This document shows positions 37,702 through 46,579 of a stretch of DNA of 64,000 bases, in pieces. The notes below the pieces were generated by a model, which saw nothing but the letters and a program-made list of their open reading frames with translations, was not told where the DNA came from and did not search any database. This DNA comes from Burkholderia sp052045245 (GTDB taxonomy: Bacteria > Pseudomonadota > Gammaproteobacteria > Burkholderiales > Burkholderiaceae). Position 1 is the stretch's first letter. Every line of letters begins with the position of its first letter. The position numbers were made by a program, and so were the translations under genes. The DNA lies in the NCBI RefSeq assembly GCF_052045245.1, contig NZ_JBQEON010000036.1, forward strand, positions 4,970 through 68,969, in the 5' to 3' direction.

Positions 37702-38898
37702 CTACAGACGGGTTTCGCGTGCCGCGCGCAGGAACGCGTCGAGCAGCGGCGTGCAGTCGAGCAACTCGGCGCCGCCCGCACGATGAAACTCCGGGTGCCA
37801 TTGCACGCCGACGACGAACGGCGCGCGCCGGTAGCGGATGCCCTCGATGATCCCGTCACCGGCCGACACGGCCTCGATGTTCAGGTCGCGGCCGAGATCG
37901 CGGATCGCCTGATGGTGGATCGAGTTGACGATCGCTTCGCTGCGCCCGGGAAACATGCTTGCGAGCGTCGACGAGTCGGGAAAGCGAATCGCGTGGCGAT
38001 GCTGATCGTAATGCTCGCTCACGTGCGGATTCGCGGTCGGCACGTCCGTCGCGATGTCCTGGTACAGCGACCCGCCGAACGCGACGTTGATCAGCTGGCA
38101 GCCGCGGCATACACCGAGCACCGGCTTGCCGGACTCGACGAATTCGTGAAAGAGCTCGAGCTCGTACATGTCGCGCACGCGGTCGCCCGGCCATTCGGGG
38201 CGCGCATCCGACGCCGCGTAGGTTTGCGGCGACACGTCGGCGCCGCCTTGCAGCAGCAGACCGTCGAGATGCTTCGCGTAGTCGCGCAGGCGGATGTTGC
38301 TCGGGTGCAGCATGCCCTGGTGGCCAACGGTCGGAATCATGAACACGAGCACGTCGCGCGACATCACCCAGTGCGCGATCGATTCCTCGAGATACTGCAG
38401 GGTCTTGCCGCGCAGGCCCTTCGCACCCGGCTCCGGATGGAAGATCCGCGCCGATACGCCGATGCGCAACGTGCGCTGCGTGATGCGCTGGCCGGCGCGA
38501 TCGAACAACCGGCGCGCCCGCGCCGCGACGATCCGGCCGAACACCGACCACGGCGTGTCGCTGTTTTTCAGATAGGCCGGTGGCGCATTCTGCGCGCTCG
38601 CGGGCGGCGGCCGCGGCGTGTCGAAATCGGGCTGCGCGCCGAAACCGGGCGGCGCGGCACCGGGTTTTGGCGGCGCTGCACCGGCGGCGGCAGCGGTGCC
38701 CGTCGTGCCGGTCGTGCCCGCGGCGCCCGGCTCGGACGCCGTCGTGACCGGCGATGCGCCGTCCTCGGCAACGTCATGCGCAGCAGCTGCCTGCGCGGCG
38801 GGCACGTCGGGCGTCTTCGCCGGATCGGAACGGGGGAAATTGGCAGAAGCGGAAGAGGTGCCGGGCAGACCGGCCGGGGAAGGCGTGTTTTCGCTCAT
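37702..38898 (-). CDS. Class I glutamine amidotransferase-like hydrolase (peptidase C26, PuuD-like)
   Basis: A 398-residue protein. Residues 1-110 are a Pro/Ala-rich low-complexity region of unknown role. The hydrolase domain follows: the nucleophile Cys lies in VLGVCRGCQLINV, the catalytic His in VGVQWHPEF. These enzymes hydrolyse gamma-glutamyl amides such as gamma-glutamyl-GABA in putrescine breakdown. No other putrescine gene is next to it, so the substrate is open. The start at 38898 is the ATG before SENTPSP. The N-terminal extension is unusual for PuuD. Confidence 0.82.
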   Translation of the reverse strand: MSENTPSPAGLPGTSSASANFPRSDPAKTPDVPAAQAAAAHDVAEDGASPVTTASEPGAAGTTGTTGTAAAAGAAPPKPGAAPPGFGAQPDFDTPRPPPASAQNAPPAYLKNSDTPWSVFGRIVAARARRLFDRAGQRITQRTLRIGVSARIFHPEPGAKGLRGKTLQYLEESIAHWVMSRDVLVFMIPTVGHQGMLHPSNIRLRDYAKHLDGLLLQGGADVSPQTYAASDARPEWPGDRVRDMYELELFHEFVESGKPVLGVCRGCQLINVAFGGSLYQDIATDVPTANPHVSEHYDQHRHAIRFPDSSTLASMFPGRSEAIVNSIHHQAIRDLGRDLNIEAVSAGDGIIEGIRYRRAPFVVGVQWHPEFHRAGGAELLDCTPLLDAFLRAARETRL

Positions 38899-39177
38899 GA
38901 CGATGGTCTGGTACGTCGCTCGCGCGTATTGGATTGACGAGGATTCATTATGCTTCAGTGCACGATCGCGCGGTAAACCTGCAACATCCTGTCGATATTG
39001 TTGCAAGTCGTCGCACCCTGCGCCGGGCGCGCCATCAAGCCCCGCCTGGCGGCGCCGGCAATCGGCCCGGCGAACTGGACATCAGTGATATATCACAATA
39101 GTATTCACGAATCGTCCACGCTCCCCGTTCGCCCGCGCCATGATCGCGCCTCGTCCGGCCACCGCGCCGCCGTCCGC

Positions 39178-39858
39178 ATGAACGCCCTGACCGACGCCCT
39201 CCACCACCGGCCAGCGGCATCGGCCGTCAGTCTCGCCGACCGCGCGTACGCGCTGATCCAGCGCGACATCATCACGATGCGCCTGAAACCGGGCGCCGCG
39301 CTCAACGAAGCCGACCTCGTCGCGCGTACGGGCATCGGGCGCACGCCCGTCCATCAGGCCGTGCACCGGCTGGTGCTCGAAGGGCTGCTGTCGGTGATGC
39401 CGCGCAAGGGGCTGATGGTGCGGCCGCTATCGCTCGACGACATCGTCGCGGTGATCGACGTGCGCCGCATCAACGAAGCGCATTGCGTCGAACTCGCCGC
39501 CCGCCACGCGACACCCGACGACCTCGCGCGCATGGCCGCGCTGCTCGACGACGGGCAGGGCTGCGTCGACACGCACGACGTCGAGGCGATGATGGAGCTC
39601 GACCGAGCGTTTCATCAGGCGATCGCCGCGGCGGCACGCAACCCGGTGCTCGCGGAAATCCTGCGCGCCCTGCACGAGCGCTCGCTGCGCTTCTGGTTCG
39701 TCACGCTGTCCGAACCGCACCATCTGTCCGACGTGCAGCGCGAACACCGCGAACTGTTCGAGCGGCTGTCCGCGCGCGATGCCGCCGGCGCGCGCGCGGC
39801 CGTCGAACACCATATCGATTCGTTTCGCGCCACGCTTGTCCAACACCTTCGCCCCTGA
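39178..39858 (+). CDS. GntR family transcriptional regulator (FCD domain)
   Basis: A 226-residue regulator: an N-terminal winged helix (LVARTGIGRTPVHQAVHRLVLEG, in the recognition region) and an all-helical FCD ligand domain with likely metal-site His (HQAIAAAARN; VEHHIDSFR). The ATG at 39178 is the plausible start; a longer frame upstream is low in coding character. The amidase begins 7 bp after its stop, so both are probably one unit and the amidase substrate or product may be the effector. Confidence 0.88.
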   Translation: MNALTDALHHRPAASAVSLADRAYALIQRDIITMRLKPGAALNEADLVARTGIGRTPVHQAVHRLVLEGLLSVMPRKGLMVRPLSLDDIVAVIDVRRINEAHCVELAARHATPDDLARMAALLDDGQGCVDTHDVEAMMELDRAFHQAIAAAARNPVLAEILRALHERSLRFWFVTLSEPHHLSDVQREHRELFERLSARDAAGARAAVEHHIDSFRATLVQHLRP

Positions 39859-39865
39859 GCCGCTC

Positions 39866-41242
39866 ATGACCACTTTCACGCCCTTCCCTCCGCTCGCCCA
39901 GCTCGCCGCCGACCTCGCCGCCGGCCGGACCACGAGCCGCGCGCTCGTCGACGTCGCGCTCGAACGGATCGCCGATCCGGCGGGCCAGGGTGCCACCGTC
40001 TTCACGGAAGTCGACGCCGACAACGCGCGTGCGGCCGCCGACGCGCACGATCGCCTGCGTGCCGCCGGCACCGTGCTGTCGCCGCTCGCGGGCATCCCCG
40101 TATCGGTGAAGGACCTGTTCGACGTCGCGGGCCAGGTGACGCGCGCCGGTTCGCGCGTGCTCGACGGCGCGCCGCCGGCGCAAACCGATGCGGTCGCCGT
40201 CGCGCGGCTCAAGCGCGCCGGCGCGGTGCTGGTCGGCCGTACCAACATGAGCGAGTTCGCATTCTCCGGGCTCGGCCTGAATCCGCACTTCGGCACGCCG
40301 CGCTCGCCGTACCGGCGTGACGTGCCGGGCGATGCGCGCATTGCCGGCGGCTCGTCGTCCGGCGCTGCCGCGTCCGTCGCCGACGGGATGGCGGCCGTCG
40401 CGCTCGGCACCGACACCGGCGGCTCGATCCGGATTCCGGCCGCCCTGTGCGGGCTCACGGGCTTCAAGCCGACCGCGAGCCGGATCCCGACACAAGGCGG
40501 CGTGCCGCTGTCGACCACGCTCGACTCGTTCGGCCCGATCGGCCTGACCGTCGCCTGCTGCGCGCTCGTCGACCGGATGCTCGCAGGCCTCGAGCCGCAC
40601 GTGCCGGCCGCGCGGCCGCTGGAAGGCGTGCGGCTCGGCGTGCTGACCAACCATGTGACGGACGGCGTCGATGCCGACGTCGCCGCCGCGCTCGACGCAT
40701 CGCTGAAGCATCTCGAGGCCGCCGGCGCGATCGTCACGGAAGTCCGGTTCTCGGCGCTCGACCGGCTACCGGACATCAACCGCTTCGGTTTCTCGCCGAT
40801 CGAGGCGTACGCGTGGCATCGCCCGCTGCTCGCGCGGCATCGCGACCAATACGACCCGCGCGTGCTGTCGCGCATCCTGAAGGGCGAGCCGGCGAGCGCG
40901 GCCGACTATCTCGACCTGCTCGCCGCCCGCAACGCGATGCTGGACGAAGCGGCACACACGGTCTGGTCGCGCGTCGACGCGCTCGTCGCGCCGACGGTGC
41001 CCATCGTGCCGCCGCGCATCGCCGAACTCGAAGCGGACGACGCCGCGTTCACGCGCACCAATGCGCTGATCCTGCGCAACCCGAGCGCGTTCAACTTCCT
41101 CGATGCGTGCGCACTGTCGCTGCCGTGCCATCCGCGCGACGCCGCGCCGGTCGGCCTGATGCTCGCGGCCGCGCCGCATCGCGACGACGCGCTGCTCGCG
41201 ATCGGCCAGGCCGTCGAGGCCGTGCTGAACACGATCCGGTGA
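39866..41242 (+). CDS. Amidase signature family hydrolase
   Basis: A 458-residue amidase with the Ser-cisSer-Lys triad visible: K82 in PVSVKDLFD, the cis-Ser in GGSSSG (161-166), and the nucleophile S187 in DTGGSIRIPA. The family hydrolyses aliphatic or aromatic amides; a GatA-like role is unlikely without gatBC beside it. It follows the GntR regulator by 7 bp. Substrate unknown. Confidence 0.92.
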   Translation: MTTFTPFPPLAQLAADLAAGRTTSRALVDVALERIADPAGQGATVFTEVDADNARAAADAHDRLRAAGTVLSPLAGIPVSVKDLFDVAGQVTRAGSRVLDGAPPAQTDAVAVARLKRAGAVLVGRTNMSEFAFSGLGLNPHFGTPRSPYRRDVPGDARIAGGSSSGAAASVADGMAAVALGTDTGGSIRIPAALCGLTGFKPTASRIPTQGGVPLSTTLDSFGPIGLTVACCALVDRMLAGLEPHVPAARPLEGVRLGVLTNHVTDGVDADVAAALDASLKHLEAAGAIVTEVRFSALDRLPDINRFGFSPIEAYAWHRPLLARHRDQYDPRVLSRILKGEPASAADYLDLLAARNAMLDEAAHTVWSRVDALVAPTVPIVPPRIAELEADDAAFTRTNALILRNPSAFNFLDACALSLPCHPRDAAPVGLMLAAAPHRDDALLAIGQAVEAVLNTIR

Positions 41243-41381
41243 CCGCGCCACGCCATGACGGCCGATGGCGCGCCGGCTGCGGCGGGGTGCCGCATGTGCG
41301 CTGTCAGTTTCGTGCCAGATCGTTCGCGCTAAAATCGCGCGATTGTTTATCGGACCGACCAACGACAGGAATCCCGCCGAC

Positions 41382-41894
41382 ATGAACGACACCACGCTCG
41401 CCCTCCGCCGTGAACGCCGCCTGCTGATGCTGCTCGGCTGGGCATGCATCGCCTTGCTGGCCGGCGCGCTGTACCTGCAGTACGTGAAGAACGAAGATCC
41501 GTGCCCGCTGTGCATCATCCAGCGCTACTTCTTCGCGGCGATCGGGATCTTCGCGTTCCTGGCCGCCGGGATGCGCAACTGGCGCGGCATCTGGGTGCTC
41601 GAGCTGCTGATCGCGGTCGCCGCGGCCGGCGGCGTCGGCACCGCCGCACGGCATCTGTCGATCCAGATGAATCCGGGCTTCAGCTGCGGCTTCGACACGC
41701 TGCAGCCGATCGTCGACAGCCTGCCGCCCGCGCAATGGTTCCCCGGCATGTTCAAGGTCGCCGGCCTGTGCGAGACGGTCTATCCGCCGATCTTCGGCGT
41801 CCTGCTGCCTGGCTGGGCGCTGATCGGTTTCGCCGTGATCCTGGTTGCCGTCGTCTCGAGCCTCTGGCGCCATCGCCGCATGCTGGCAGGCTGA
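41382..41894 (+). CDS. dsbB: Disulfide bond formation protein B
   Basis: A 170-residue inner-membrane protein that reoxidises DsbA with ubiquinone. Four hydrophobic helices are seen. The first periplasmic pair is C41-C44 (CPLC), the second C102 and C130, as needed. The start at 41382 has an AGGA-like site. It is separate from the amidase by about 140 bp. Confidence 0.95.
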   Translation: MNDTTLALRRERRLLMLLGWACIALLAGALYLQYVKNEDPCPLCIIQRYFFAAIGIFAFLAAGMRNWRGIWVLELLIAVAAAGGVGTAARHLSIQMNPGFSCGFDTLQPIVDSLPPAQWFPGMFKVAGLCETVYPPIFGVLLPGWALIGFAVILVAVVSSLWRHRRMLAG

Positions 41895-42492
41895 CCGGCC
41901 ACGCCGCGCGGTCCAGCAGCCCGGCACCGCGCGGCAAGCCCTCGTTCGCCCGGCTATGCCGGCAANCGACGGCCCCCGCCGGACGCGCGTAAACACCTAC
42001 CCCCGCCGCAGCCCGGATTGCCGGGCGAGCGCGCATCGCGCGACATCGGCGCGCACGCCCCGCCACGCATGGGTTTCGGCGCGATGCACGCGCATCCGCA
42101 CCCCGATCCCGCGCGGCGGGCCTATGATCGACATGATCGCCGCCTGATAGCCCGGATCACCGCGCGACGATGTTCCCGTCGCCTTGCGGTGCTATCTTCG
42201 CAACTGGATGGCGATCTACGTGCGCGAGGCCAGGCGGTCTCACCTCCTGCGTAACGCGCGCCCGATCCGCAATGTCGACTGGATTCATCATGACAACGCA
42301 CACCATCCGCATCCATCACCCTCATGGCGTCCGCACGTCGCGCGGCGTCGCTCGCGCGCGCCCTCGGCGCACCGCCACCGCATCGCATCGGCCGTGCGGC
42401 CGGCCCGCCCTGCTCCCGTCCGTCCTCGTTGCCGCCGCGCCCGCCAGCCCGCGCCGCGTGTCGTGCCACGTCGTCCCGAACGGAGCGTGCTG
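41895..42492. other. Intergenic stretch between dsbB and xdhC
   Basis: About 600 bp without a supported gene; it holds one ambiguous base (N at 41966). A 67-codon frame, 42290-42493, ends in a TGATG overlap with the xdhC start but has no ribosome site and an Arg/Pro/Ala composition that looks like GC-rich noise. xdhA and xdhB, expected ahead of xdhC, are not here. Confidence 0.55.
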
Positions 42493-43497
42493 ATGGAAGC
42501 CTGGCTCGGCGATCTGCAGCACCTGCTCGCGCACGGCGAAGCGGCCGTGCTCGTGACGGTCGCGCATACCGACGGCTCCGCGCCGCGCGAGGCCGGCACC
42601 AAGATGCTCGTCACGCGCGACACGGCCCGCCATACGATCGGCGGCGGTCATCTGGAATGGAAGGCGATCGAGATCGCGCGGCATCTGCTGAAGGACGGCG
42701 CGCACGTGCCGCACGCGCGCCGGCTCGAACGGCTCGCGCTCGGCCCGAGCCTCGGCCAGTGCTGCGGCGGCGCGGTCGTGCTCGCGTTCGAGCGGCTCGA
42801 CGTGGGCGACCTCGGCTGGATCATGTCGCTCGCGAAGCGCGTCGCGGCCGGCGCCGCGACCGTGCGTAGCGTATCATTCGGCCCCTCGCCGGGCGCGCCG
42901 CTGCTGAGCGAGCCCGAATCGCCCGCCGCACGCGCCGATTGCCTGCTGTGGGAAACCGGCGGCGTGTCGTTGATGACCGAAACGATCGCGCCCTATGCGT
43001 TCCCCGTCGTGCTGTTCGGCGCGGGACACATCGGCACCGCACTCGTGAAGGTGCTGGCGACCCTGCCGTGCCACGTGCGCTGGATCGACGGGCCCGATGC
43101 GGTATTCCCGCCAGCCGACGCGCTCGCCGGGATCGGCAATCTCGCGATCGACGCGGTGGCCAGCCCCGCCGATGCCGTCGACACGGCACCGCCGCACGCG
43201 TACTTCGTCGTGATGACGCACGACCACACGCTCGATTTCGTGCTGGCCGAGCGCATCCTGCGGCGCGGCGACTACGCGTACTTCGGGATGACCGGCTCGC
43301 ACACCAAGCGCGTGCAGTTCGATCACCGGCTGGCCGCGATCGGCATCGACCCGGCGCAGGTCGCGCGGATGCGCTGCCCGATCGGCGTCGAAGGCATCAT
43401 CGACAAGGCACCCGAAGTAATCGCGATCTCGGTGGCCGCGCAGTTGCTGCAGGCCGTCGAGGCAAACGCGCCCGCGCACGCTTCCCCCACAATCTGA
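42493..43497 (+). CDS. xdhC: Xanthine dehydrogenase accessory protein XdhC
   Basis: A 334-residue protein that carries molybdenum cofactor, helps sulfurate it and delivers it to xanthine dehydrogenase. The N-terminal Cys region is LGQCCGGAV; a C-terminal Rossmann domain starts VVLFGAGHIGTALV and continues with MTHDHTLDF and FGMTGSHTKR. The start at 42493 is the ATG before EAWLGDL. The purine deaminase genes follow in the same direction, which fits a purine catabolic unit. Confidence 0.9.
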   Translation: MEAWLGDLQHLLAHGEAAVLVTVAHTDGSAPREAGTKMLVTRDTARHTIGGGHLEWKAIEIARHLLKDGAHVPHARRLERLALGPSLGQCCGGAVVLAFERLDVGDLGWIMSLAKRVAAGAATVRSVSFGPSPGAPLLSEPESPAARADCLLWETGGVSLMTETIAPYAFPVVLFGAGHIGTALVKVLATLPCHVRWIDGPDAVFPPADALAGIGNLAIDAVASPADAVDTAPPHAYFVVMTHDHTLDFVLAERILRRGDYAYFGMTGSHTKRVQFDHRLAAIGIDPAQVARMRCPIGVEGIIDKAPEVIAISVAAQLLQAVEANAPAHASPTI

Positions 43498-43515
43498 CCG
43501 ACCAAGCCCAACGCC

Positions 43516-44541
43516 ATGACCCCGACATTCAAGGACAAGATTGCCCGCGCTCCGAAAGCCGAGCTGCACATCCATATCGAAGGCTCGCTCGAGCCCGAAC
43601 TGATTTTCGCGCTCGCGCAGCGCAACGGCGTGAAGCTCGCGTACGAGTCGATCGACGCGCTGCGCGCCGCGTACGCGTTCACCGACCTGCAGTCGTTCCT
43701 CGACATCTATTACGCCGGCGCGAGCGTGCTGCTGACCGAGCAGGATTTCTACGACATGACGGCCGCGTACTGCGCACGCGCGCTCGCCGACAACGTGGTC
43801 CATACCGAGCTGTTCTTCGATCCGCAGACGCATACCGAACGCGGCGTGCCGATCGAGACGGTCGTCGCGGGCATCGACCGTGCGCTCGCCGACGCCGAGC
43901 AGCGCGGGCTGTCGAGCAAGCTGATCCTGTGTTTCCTGCGTCACCTGTCCGAAGACGACGCGCTCGCGACGTTCGAATCCGCGCTGCCGCTGTTCGAGCG
44001 CTATCGCCATCGGCTGATCGGCGTCGGCCTCGATTCGTCCGAGCTCGGCCATCCGCCGACGAAGTTCGCGCGCGTGTTCGAGAAGGCGCGCGCGCTCGGG
44101 CTGAAGCTCGTCGCGCATGCGGGCGAGGAAGGCCCGCCCGCCTACATCTACGAAGCGCTCGACGTGCTGAAAGTCGACCGGATCGACCACGGCGTGCGCA
44201 GCATCGAAGACGCGGCGCTCATCGAACGTCTCGCACGCACGCGCACGGCGCTGACCGTGTGCCCACTGTCGAACCTGAAGCTGTGCGTGTTCGACGACAT
44301 GGCGAAGCACACGCTGAAGGCGCTGCTCGATCGCGGCGTCGCGGTGACGATCAACTCGGACGATCCGGCCTATTTCGGCGGCTACGTCAACGACAACTAT
44401 TTCGCGACGGTCGACGGGCTGCAGCTGACGGATGCCGAAGTGCACGCGGTGATCCGCAACGGCTTCGAGGCGTCGTTCGTCGATGCCGCGCAGCGCGATG
44501 CGCTGATCGCGCGGCTCGATTCGTACTGGCAGGCCGCGTGA
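43516..44541 (+). CDS. add: Adenosine/adenine deaminase
   Basis: A 341-residue Zn-dependent amidohydrolase that converts adenosine to inosine or adenine to hypoxanthine. Metal and catalytic residues are H18 and H20 (HIHIEGSLEPEL), HAGEEG (catalytic Glu follows the His), DHGVRS and NSDDPAYF. The SLEPEL motif is reminiscent of adenine deaminases in this superfamily, so the substrate may be adenine. The annotated name is kept broad. It lies 18 bp after xdhC. Confidence 0.88.
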   Translation: MTPTFKDKIARAPKAELHIHIEGSLEPELIFALAQRNGVKLAYESIDALRAAYAFTDLQSFLDIYYAGASVLLTEQDFYDMTAAYCARALADNVVHTELFFDPQTHTERGVPIETVVAGIDRALADAEQRGLSSKLILCFLRHLSEDDALATFESALPLFERYRHRLIGVGLDSSELGHPPTKFARVFEKARALGLKLVAHAGEEGPPAYIYEALDVLKVDRIDHGVRSIEDAALIERLARTRTALTVCPLSNLKLCVFDDMAKHTLKALLDRGVAVTINSDDPAYFGGYVNDNYFATVDGLQLTDAEVHAVIRNGFEASFVDAAQRDALIARLDSYWQAA

Positions 44542-44568
44542 CGGCCGGCATCGAGGTTCGCTAGACAG

Positions 44569-44952
44569 ATGAAAGGCCGCAACGACCTCCGCTTCGCGAC
44601 GACCGGCTCGGCCTCGCGCCGTGCCGGCCGCATGCGTGCGCCGCACACGGATGCCGGCATCGCGTCCGTCGCACGCGTGGCGACGACGTCATGCTCCGTC
44701 GCACGCGGAAGCCTGTCGTTGCGGCGCGTCAGGCAGCTCGCCACAGCGCCGCTCGTCGCGATTGCGATCGCAACCGCCGCGCTGTCCGCCGGCAACCCGG
44801 CAATGGCGGCAATGGCCGCCGCCGCCACGCTCGCGTGCGCAATCGCACGCCGCATCGCGCTTGCACGGGCAGCGTCCTTCATGCCGTCGCCCGCCCGGCG
44901 CCGACCGTTTTCTTCTGTTCGCCTTACCTTGATGCAGGACCATTCGTCATGA
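44569..44952 (+). CDS. Small hypothetical membrane protein coupled to guaD
   Basis: A 127-residue ORF. An Arg-rich N-terminus is followed by a hydrophobic region (LVAIAIATAALSAG; AMAAAATLACAIA) that could form two helices, and a basic tail. The third codon position is strongly GC-biased, supporting coding. Its TGA overlaps the guaD ATG (ATGA, 44949-44952), so guaD translation would depend on it. I do not recognise the family; there is only a weak ribosome site before the ATG. Confidence 0.5.
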   Translation: MKGRNDLRFATTGSASRRAGRMRAPHTDAGIASVARVATTSCSVARGSLSLRRVRQLATAPLVAIAIATAALSAGNPAMAAMAAAATLACAIARRIALARAASFMPSPARRRPFSSVRLTLMQDHSS

Positions 44953-46271
44953 CGCAAACCGCTTTTCGTTCCCAGCTGCTGACCTTCCACGGCGACCCGG
45001 CGCAATCGAGCCAGGCCGCGAACTACGAGACCGACGGCCTCCTGATCGTCGACGACGGCAAGGTCGTCGCGGCCGGCCCGTATGCGCGGCTCGCCGCGAC
45101 GCTCGCGCGCGACGCGGTCGTCCACGACCTGCGCGACAAGCTGATCGTGCCCGGCTTCATCGACACGCACATCCACTATCCGCAGACGGACATGATCGCG
45201 TCGCCGGCGCCCGGCCTGCTGCCGTGGCTCGACAAGTACACGTTCCCGACCGAGCGCCAGTTCGGCGATCCGGAACATGCGCGCGAGGTCGCCGACTTCT
45301 TCGTCGACGAACTGCTCGCCTGCGGCACGACGAGCGCGCTCGTCTACTGCACCGTGCACAAGCAGTCGGCCGACGCGCTGTTCGCGGCGAGCGACGCGCG
45401 CGACCTGCGGATGATCGCGGGCAAGGTGCTGATGGACCGCAACTGCCCCGAGTTCCTGCGCGATACCGCGCAATCGGGCTATGACGACAGCGCCGAGCTG
45501 ATCGACCGCTGGCACGGCAACGGCCGCCAGATGTACGCGCTCACGCCGCGCTTCGCACCGACGTCCACCGAAGCGCAGCTCGAAGCGTGCAGCGAGCTCG
45601 CGCGCCGCCATCCGGACGTGTTCGTGCAGAGCCACGTCGCGGAAAACGTCGATGAAGTGAAATGGGTGGCCGAGCTGTTCCCCGGCCACCGCAGCTATCT
45701 CGACATCTACGATCGCTACGGGCTGCTGCGGCCGCGCGCGGTGTACGGCCACTGCATCCATCTCGACGACGACGACCGCCGCCGGATGGCCGAGACGCGC
45801 ACCGTCGTCGCGCACTGCCCGACGTCGAACTTCTTCCTCGGCAGCGGGCTGTTCGACTTCGACAAGGCCGGCGAATACGACGTACCCGTCACGCTCGCGA
45901 CCGACGTCGGCGGCGGCACGTCGTTCTCGATGCTGCAGACGATGAACGAGGCGCACAAGGTCGCACGGCTGTCCGGTCACCACCTCACCGCAACGCGGAT
46001 GTTCTGGCTCGCGACGGCCGGCGCGGCGCAGGCGCTCGATCTCGCCGACACGATCGGCACGCTCGCGCCGCGCGCCGAAGCCGACTTCGTCGTGCTCGAT
46101 CCGCAAGCGACGCCGCTGCTCGCGCGCCGCACCAAGCGCGCGGATTCGCTCGAGGAACTGCTGTTTGCGTTCGCGCTGCTCGGCGACGACCGCGCGGTGT
46201 ACCGCACGTACGCGGCCGGCCGGCTCGTGCACGAGCGCGGTGCCGCGCGCAGCGCCGCCGCTGCCGTGTAG
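44949..46271 (+). CDS. guaD: Guanine deaminase
   Basis: A 440-residue amidohydrolase that turns guanine into xanthine. Zn ligands and active-site motifs are HTHIHYPQTD, PTERQFGD, SHVAENVDEV, GHCIHL and TDVGGG. It feeds xanthine to xanthine dehydrogenase, whose maturation factor xdhC lies upstream. The start overlaps the stop of the preceding small ORF. An alternative would be internal, but this ATG begins the conserved protein. Confidence 0.95.
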   Translation: MTQTAFRSQLLTFHGDPAQSSQAANYETDGLLIVDDGKVVAAGPYARLAATLARDAVVHDLRDKLIVPGFIDTHIHYPQTDMIASPAPGLLPWLDKYTFPTERQFGDPEHAREVADFFVDELLACGTTSALVYCTVHKQSADALFAASDARDLRMIAGKVLMDRNCPEFLRDTAQSGYDDSAELIDRWHGNGRQMYALTPRFAPTSTEAQLEACSELARRHPDVFVQSHVAENVDEVKWVAELFPGHRSYLDIYDRYGLLRPRAVYGHCIHLDDDDRRRMAETRTVVAHCPTSNFFLGSGLFDFDKAGEYDVPVTLATDVGGGTSFSMLQTMNEAHKVARLSGHHLTATRMFWLATAGAAQALDLADTIGTLAPRAEADFVVLDPQATPLLARRTKRADSLEELLFAFALLGDDRAVYRTYAAGRLVHERGAARSAAAAV

Positions 46272-46354
46272 GGTTCGTTTGCCCCGCCCTGCCCGGGCGT
46301 GCGCCGACGCGCATGCCCGGGCCGCCGAATTCGCACCGTACGCGGCACGCGCCG

Positions 46355-46363
46355 TGCTAGAAT
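46355..46363 (+). promoter_or_regulatory. Extended -10 promoter of the Mn riboswitch transcript
   Basis: TGC followed by TAGAAT (46358-46363) is an extended -10 element; transcription would begin near 46370, at the first base of the riboswitch fold. Confidence 0.45.
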
Positions 46364-46370
46364 TCGCCGC

Positions 46371-46503
46371 TCATTGGGGAGTAGCCGCTCCGCTCGATGT
46401 CCCGCGCCCCCGGCGCGCATCGTGATGGAGGCGTCCGTCAACAGACTTGGCCAATCGGCCATGGCGGACGCAGCCACCGAGGCCTGGCGAGACCGATGGT
46501 TCA
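46371..46503 (+). promoter_or_regulatory. yybP-ykoY (Mn2+) riboswitch
   Basis: The 5' sequence GGGGAGTAGC, the internal GTCAACAGACTTGGCC-like segment and the 3' GGCCTGGCGAGACC match the yybP-ykoY consensus. The 5' and 3' ends can pair as P1. This class binds Mn2+ and turns on Mn2+ exporters or related membrane proteins. It lies about 75 nt before a TMEM165/GDT1-family gene, a usual partner. Confidence 0.85.
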
Positions 46504-46579
46504 CTGCGCGCCGCATCAGGGCCCGGCGCGCGGCGGATCGTCGCTCGCACGCACGACACCGGCCCGTGGAACCCCATAC

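Noticed and set aside
42290..42493. 67-codon ORF ending TGATG at the xdhC start
   Set aside because: The overlap is attractive, but there is no ribosome site and the product is low-complexity; kept as a note in the intergenic entry.
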